Shown here in pieces: positions 59,945 through 64,000 of a stretch of DNA of 64,000 nt; within the stretch, counting starts at the first letter, position 1, and every line of letters begins with the position of its first letter. This DNA comes from Candidatus Formimonas warabiya (lineage in GTDB: Bacteria > Bacillota > Dehalobacteriia > Dehalobacteriales > Dehalobacteriaceae): NCBI RefSeq assembly GCF_002777255.1, contig NZ_CP017634.1, positions 6,377,271-6,441,270 on the forward strand, written 5' to 3'. The notes under the pieces are model-generated. The model made no database searches. It worked only from the letters and a program-made list of their open reading frames with translations, and was not told where the DNA came from. A program made the translations under genes and the position numbers.

Positions 59945-60628
59945 ATGTTAGAGGTTTTGGGAAAAATCTTTTCAATTACGCTCATTGACCTAGTGCTGAG
60001 CGGGGATAATGCGGCAGTGGTAGGTTTGGCGATTCGGAATTTGCCGGAAAATCTGCGCAAAAAGGCGGCTATATTTGGAGCCGGCGGCGCCGTTTGTTTA
60101 CAGGTTACTTTTGCTACTATGGCCACCTATTTGATGACGGTTAATTATCTGAGTGCCATCGGCGGACTCATATTAGTTTTTATTACGTATAAGCTCATTA
60201 AACCGGGTAAAGAAGAAGAGGCCGAAGTGAAAGCTTCCGACAAGTTTTGGGCTGCGGTAGGTACGATTGTTGTAGCGGATATTTCTATGGCCTTTGATAA
60301 TGTAATGGGTGTGGCTGGAGTAGCGGAAGGCCATGTTTTATATATTATTTTTGGTTTATCGGTATCGATCCCCATTTTAATTTTCGGCGCCACCTGGCTG
60401 GCTCGTTTAATGGACAAATTCCCCATCATTATTTATCTGGGCGCTACCGTACTGGCTCATACGGCGACCAGTATGATTGTTCACGATAAGGCGTTACATG
60501 TGGTGAGAATAGTAGGAGAAACATTTGCCACCTTGATTCCCTGGATTTTGGCGATTCCTGTTTTAGTTTATGGTGTGATCGTAGTAAGAAAGGCAAAAGT
60601 AGCCACTCTTGAGGGAGCAGGAAAATAA
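59945..60628 (+). CDS. TerC-family integral membrane protein
   Basis: 227 residues, seven membrane segments. Family motifs: LIDLVLSGDNAAVVGLAIRNLP (the acidic-Asn metal-site motif), VADISMAFDNVMGVAGVAEGH (second copy) and a final LAIPVLVYGVIVV. TerC/YjbE proteins are linked to metal, especially manganese, export. ATG at 59945 follows GGGGAGGGGAC. It stands alone, with a terminator behind. Confidence 0.92.
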   Translation: MLEVLGKIFSITLIDLVLSGDNAAVVGLAIRNLPENLRKKAAIFGAGGAVCLQVTFATMATYLMTVNYLSAIGGLILVFITYKLIKPGKEEEAEVKASDKFWAAVGTIVVADISMAFDNVMGVAGVAEGHVLYIIFGLSVSIPILIFGATWLARLMDKFPIIIYLGATVLAHTATSMIVHDKALHVVRIVGETFATLIPWILAIPVLVYGVIVVRKAKVATLEGAGK

Positions 60629-60651
60629 AGAATAAAAAAGTATTAATCCCG

Positions 60652-60684
60652 AAAAAGCGCGACGAGGTCGCGCTTTTCTTTTTT
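60652..60684 (+). terminator. Bidirectional terminator between the TerC and beta-propeller genes
   Basis: GCGCGAC-GAG-GTCGCGC with an A-run before and a T-run after, so it can end both convergent transcripts. Confidence 0.85.
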
Positions 60685-60686
60685 AC

Positions 60687-62612
60687 TTACTGGGGAATAT
60701 TCAAATGGGAGATTTCTTTTAGTTCCCTCAAATCGTGGGCCTTGATCATGCTTTTAGATAAGGTATATAGGGTATCGCCGATATAAAGAATCCGTTCGAT
60801 ATTTTTATTGCTGGCGTACCAATCATACCCTGCTTTTAAGTTGTCATCCGGGTCCAGATGGGTAATGGTTCCCTTGAGCTTAAATCCTTCTTTCAGGTCG
60901 ATCTGGTAGACATAGGCCCCCTGAAAGGAAAACTCTCCGTATTGGATCACATTGTCCGGTAAGGATTCTTTATTGCTTATTTTCATCACGGTTACCGGGA
61001 ATGCCATCAGGTTTCTCTCCCGGGAGAACAACAGGGCTTTATGGTTGTGCAGCAATTCGGAATCTGTCCCCCGGTCGCCGATCACCTCCTGATACATTTG
61101 GACCGGGTGGGCCACAGCGGTCACGTCAAAGAGGGCAATTTTTATCCCCTGATAGAAGGCCATGGTGCCGAATTCTTTTCCTTCCCAGTCCTTTTGACTT
61201 AATTCCGTGGTGTCTTTCCCAAAACCAATGATGTGGTTTTCATCATAGGGGTGAAGGTAATCGCTGTAACCAGGGATCTTTAAGGCACCCAAAATTTGCG
61301 GTTTTTCCGGATTGTGCAAATCAACGACAAAAAGAGGATCGACAGTTTTAAAAGTAACGAGATAAGCCCGGTCGCCCATAAATCTTACAGAGTAGATCTT
61401 TTCACCTGGCGCAATATCTTCGATTTTTCCTGTTATGTGCAGATCAGCATTAAGAATATAGATGTTGTTTTTAGAGGTATTTTCATCGGTGCGCCAGATT
61501 TCCCCTTTTGTCGTGGCAATACGGAAGTAACCTTGATGGTCGTCCATGGAAAATTGATTGAGGATGGTTCCCGGTACTTCGCCTTTCGCCGCGTATGTGA
61601 CTTGCCCGTTTTCCAGAGTGAACTTATAGACCATGGTTTCCATCTCTGGCGCCGGTTTTGTTGCCTTTGTTTCATACCCGGTCACCGCCACATAGAGATC
61701 TTTTTCTGTAGCATAGATATTTTCTCCCGCCCCCAGGTAGGCGGATACTTTCATTTCCCGGTCCGGCTGAGCCAGGTTTAGTCCTGCCACAAGCAGATAG
61801 TTCGGTTCCACACATTCAGGAAAGTATCGGATCTCTTGATAGGGGATTTCTACCAAACTGTCTGTCCGGGCGGAGTCCCGATAGGAAGGACGGAGGGGCT
61901 GGTCCAGGTATTTGTTGGCCACCAAATAGAGTTCATCGCCGATTTTCCGGGAAGAAAGGTAATTTCCTGCCAACTCCACTTCTCTCACCTGTTTGATTTG
62001 GTCCTTTTTACTGATGTCAAAGATAACCGCTTTCACGGTACCCCTTCCCCAAACAGGAGGATAGATTCGGATGCCGGGGGCAATTTTCTGCTCGTCAACA
62101 TAGGCGTTTTCAGAGGCAGCGCCGATCACAACCAGGTATTTGTCATCCACATATAATTCTTGGGGAGAAAATTTCCCGTCCTCAAATTTAATTGTGTCGC
62201 TAAGAACCATTTTTTCAGGTGGCTGGGCGAGAAGGACGATTACCCGTCCCTGGTTGACCTGATAAATGTACTTGCCGTCGGTTTTCACAATATCGGCTTC
62301 GTCCACCCCCTGAACTTGAATGTTGGTGGAGGAATAATCCTCCCCTGTCCCCCCCGGGGACTCAAGGGGCGCTGAAACCGCTTTTTCCGCAAATTGTGCA
62401 CTGCCGGTCACACCCATTGCCCCATTTCGCAAGATTTGCGACCGAGAGCTTTGTGCTGCTGCAAGCAGTTTTTTCAAGTTTTCATAGGAGCCTACCGTAG
62501 GTAAGCAATCTTTTATTTCCCCTTCACTTTTCGCGGAAACGGGTTTAAAGGCTAGGACCGTCAAACAGACCAGAGCGAACAGCAGGCCAACAAATAACCA
62601 TAACTTTTTCAC
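60687..62612 (-). CDS. Secreted beta-propeller protein (PF09826-like)
   Basis: 641 residues. Signal peptide (1-28, ending near VSAKS), then a stretch starting YSSTNIQVQGVDEADIVKTDGKYIYQV, the family signature, followed by propeller blades to the C-terminus (VYLVTFKTVDPLFVVDLHNPEKPQILGALKIPGYSDYLHPY-like repeats; not given in full). The family is annotated as secreted C-terminal beta-propeller proteins of unknown function. GTG at 62612 follows AAGGAGG. Probably extracellular or membrane-attached. Confidence 0.88.
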   Translation of the reverse strand: MKKLWLFVGLLFALVCLTVLAFKPVSAKSEGEIKDCLPTVGSYENLKKLLAAAQSSRSQILRNGAMGVTGSAQFAEKAVSAPLESPGGTGEDYSSTNIQVQGVDEADIVKTDGKYIYQVNQGRVIVLLAQPPEKMVLSDTIKFEDGKFSPQELYVDDKYLVVIGAASENAYVDEQKIAPGIRIYPPVWGRGTVKAVIFDISKKDQIKQVREVELAGNYLSSRKIGDELYLVANKYLDQPLRPSYRDSARTDSLVEIPYQEIRYFPECVEPNYLLVAGLNLAQPDREMKVSAYLGAGENIYATEKDLYVAVTGYETKATKPAPEMETMVYKFTLENGQVTYAAKGEVPGTILNQFSMDDHQGYFRIATTKGEIWRTDENTSKNNIYILNADLHITGKIEDIAPGEKIYSVRFMGDRAYLVTFKTVDPLFVVDLHNPEKPQILGALKIPGYSDYLHPYDENHIIGFGKDTTELSQKDWEGKEFGTMAFYQGIKIALFDVTAVAHPVQMYQEVIGDRGTDSELLHNHKALLFSRERNLMAFPVTVMKISNKESLPDNVIQYGEFSFQGAYVYQIDLKEGFKLKGTITHLDPDDNLKAGYDWYASNKNIERILYIGDTLYTLSKSMIKAHDLRELKEISHLNIPQ

Positions 62613-62768
62613 TTTTTTTCCTCCTTAGCCAATTTATTGTTTAGACGTGGGTTGGCCTATTTTTGTTTCATGCCTGTGATCCTGTCGTAAAAATTTATTG
62701 ATTTGAATATTAGTATGTAAAAAGCCGTTGGCGGAAACAGGGGATAAAGCTTGTCCGGGGCATAGAAT

Positions 62769-63656
62769 TTGGCGGAAGATAAGGAGGGGATTCAAGTAGA
62801 TATTAGCCTTCAGGTGGAATTGGGTCTTAGGTTGTTATTTGCTTTAATTATCGGCGCCATGATCGGTTCGGAGCGCCATTTTCACAACAAGCCTGCCGGG
62901 GCCAGGACCCATTCTCTGGTGTGTTTGGCCAGCGCCTTATTTATGATTGTTTCGATTTATGGCTTTACCGGTTTTGACCACATTGAAGCGGTAAAAAGGG
63001 ATCCGGCCAGAATGGCAGCCCAGGTAATTTCGGGCATGGGTTTCTTAGGGGCCGGGGTGATCTGGAAGGAAGGGTACACCATTAAGGGGTTAACGACAGC
63101 CACCACCCTTTGGCTGGTAAGTGGTTTAGGCCTGGCCAGCGGCAGCGGCATGTATATTCCCGCCATTATCACCACTGTTTTAGCTTATGTTGCTTTGTAT
63201 ACCTTTAGCATTTGGGAAGCGGCGTTGTTTAAAAAGCGGGAGGTCAGGAGCAGATTGCCTAAAATTGCCGAGATCAATATCCCCCATCTGAAAAGCGGTT
63301 TAGAAAATGTGCTGCGGGAATCTTTAGGGTATGATGTTTCCGGTCAACCGGAAAATGTGGTGATTACTTTTCAGTGGGCCCGATCGCAAAATGATCCTTT
63401 TTATCTTACTTTAGGAGTGAAAGAAGATATCCTGCAGCTATTTTTTCTCAGATTACCCACAAATCAGAGAAGCCAAGGTTTAGGAGCACTGATTATGCAG
63501 ATTCTGGTGCAGTGGGCTAAAGAAAACGGTTTCCATAAAATTGCTGTCACGTCATCAACAGAGGCCTTAGGCTTTTGGCTGAAAAACGGTTTTAAGCAAA
63601 TTGACGATAAAAGTTTTGTTTATGACATCAACCAAAGGGATCCGGATCCGGAATGA
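62769..63656 (+). CDS. MgtC/SapB-family membrane protein fused to a GNAT acetyltransferase-like domain
   Basis: 295 residues. Residues about 15-150 are the MgtC membrane domain (LLFALIIGAMIGSERHFHNK, GARTHSLVCLASALF, VISGMGFLGAGVIWKEG, GLTTATTLWLVSGLGLASG). Residues about 200-290 do not look like the usual MgtC C-terminal domain but carry a GNAT acetyl-CoA loop (RSQGLGALIMQILVQWAKENGF) and the TSSTEALGFWLKNGF element. MgtC proteins act in magnesium limitation and virulence; the acetyltransferase part is unexplained. The start is uncertain: a TTG at 62769, while the strong AAGGAGGGG at 62781-62789 has no ATG, GTG or TTG in frame at normal distance. Confidence 0.8.
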   Translation: MAEDKEGIQVDISLQVELGLRLLFALIIGAMIGSERHFHNKPAGARTHSLVCLASALFMIVSIYGFTGFDHIEAVKRDPARMAAQVISGMGFLGAGVIWKEGYTIKGLTTATTLWLVSGLGLASGSGMYIPAIITTVLAYVALYTFSIWEAALFKKREVRSRLPKIAEINIPHLKSGLENVLRESLGYDVSGQPENVVITFQWARSQNDPFYLTLGVKEDILQLFFLRLPTNQRSQGLGALIMQILVQWAKENGFHKIAVTSSTEALGFWLKNGFKQIDDKSFVYDINQRDPDPE

Positions 63657-63760
63657 TGCTCTCGTTCCTGGTGATATTTTTTTGCAATCCTAATTTAGTA
63701 ACACTCGTAGCCCTCTTGAACATAAGATAAGGTACAGGCAGGAAAGAAAGGGGGATCATC

Positions 63761-63973
63761 ATGGGCTCTATTCCGAAAGTTAAATCTTTAGGAGAACTGA
63801 AATCGCTGATCAATAATCACAAAGGGACCTTATCTGAAGGAAATTTAAAAATCATTAATCAAATTATTGGTGAACTTGAAAAAGGTGGCGTATCAAAATC
63901 CAATAAAGAAAACTTAAAGTCTTTGATGAATAAGCTGGCGTCAAAAAACGGGGTGCAGGTTCCTAAAAAATAG
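63761..63973 (+). CDS. Small hypothetical protein
   Basis: 70 residues, basic and helical (SLGELKSLINNHKGTLSEGNL, then NQIIGELEKGG). No family recognised. AAGGGGG lies about 8 nt before the ATG. Confidence 0.6.
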   Translation: MGSIPKVKSLGELKSLINNHKGTLSEGNLKIINQIIGELEKGGVSKSNKENLKSLMNKLASKNGVQVPKK

Positions 63974-63981
63974 GGGTGATT

Positions 63982-63993
63982 GAAGGAGGAAGG
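63982..63993 (+). promoter_or_regulatory. Ribosome binding site of a gene beginning past the right edge
   Basis: GAAGGAGGAAGG a few bases from the end of the window. The start codon would lie at or just beyond 64000, in line with a gene cotranscribed after the small hypothetical protein. Confidence 0.5.
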
Positions 63994-64000
63994 GGCGATA

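Noticed and set aside
1..64000. tRNA, rRNA or CRISPR loci
   Set aside because: No cloverleaf with a matching acceptor stem, no rRNA-like segment and no regularly spaced direct repeats were found; the short heptamer repeat at 5743 is not an array.

Overview
The window looks like chromosomal DNA of a Gram-positive, probably anaerobic, Firmicute of the Clostridia / Peptococcaceae type. The supporting signs are strong AGGAGG-type ribosome binding sites, frequent TTG and GTG starts, a T-box leader, lipobox lipoproteins, an S-layer-homology protein, an MttB-superfamily methyltransferase, a sigma-54 activator with a matching promoter, and ferredoxin-type redox proteins. Base composition is moderate in most of the window and drops clearly at about 28.7-31.9 kb. 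I see no tRNA or rRNA gene and no CRISPR array. The genus assignment is inference.

Layout. 1-2.3 kb: a partial cardiolipin synthase (cut by the left edge) and an EamA transporter. 2.5-14.4 kb: a complete glycogen/alpha-glucan locus, glgB-glgC-glgD-glgA-GH13-malQ on + and glgP convergent on -. It covers ADP-glucose synthesis, chain elongation, branching, debranching or maltodextrin processing, and phosphorolysis. 14.5-20 kb: a small methyltransferase-like gene, then a T-box-controlled ABC importer of the TrpXYZ (COG2984/4120/1101) type, then an MttB-family methyltransferase. 20-28.7 kb: a YibE/F membrane protein, a giant secreted double phosphoesterase/5'-nucleotidase and an SLH-domain protein. 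28.7-36.4 kb: an AT-rich accessory stretch with a TIR-domain gene bracketed by two copies of a ~110-bp palindromic repeat, an MBL-fold hydrolase, decayed small membrane genes, a ferredoxin-nitroreductase, and a secreted leucine-rich-repeat protein.

36.4-42.6 kb: Nudix hydrolase, 3-methyladenine glycosylase, a shrunken PEP/pyruvate-binding protein, a lipoprotein, a flavin reductase, a DUF2461 protein and a second EamA transporter. 42.6-49.2 kb: two consecutive MarR-controlled export modules (an ABC-2 drug exporter and a heterodimeric ABC exporter), each with readable promoter/operator palindromes. 49.3-55.3 kb: a run of housekeeping and unknown genes (cupin, zinc ribbon, SH3-like, methyltransferase, family-4-type uracil-DNA glycosylase, queC, coiled-coil protein, glutaredoxin). 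55.6-59.5 kb: a DUF1858 redox protein and a self-contained sigma-54 cassette: a -24/-12 promoter and two matched upstream palindromes before a class III aminotransferase, followed by a PAS-PAS-AAA+-Fis activator. 59.9-64 kb: a TerC-family protein, a secreted beta-propeller protein, an MgtC-GNAT fusion and a small hypothetical protein.

Most noteworthy: (1) the TIR gene boxed by palindromic mobile-type repeats; (2) a T-box whose specifier and discriminator-matching bases point to tRNA-Phe and which carries a second, degenerate antiterminator/terminator module; (3) the sigma-54 aminotransferase cassette with paired enhancer palindromes; (4) an MgtC-acetyltransferase fusion; (5) an 1819-residue protein joining two different phosphoesterase families. 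None of these is proven novel from sequence alone.
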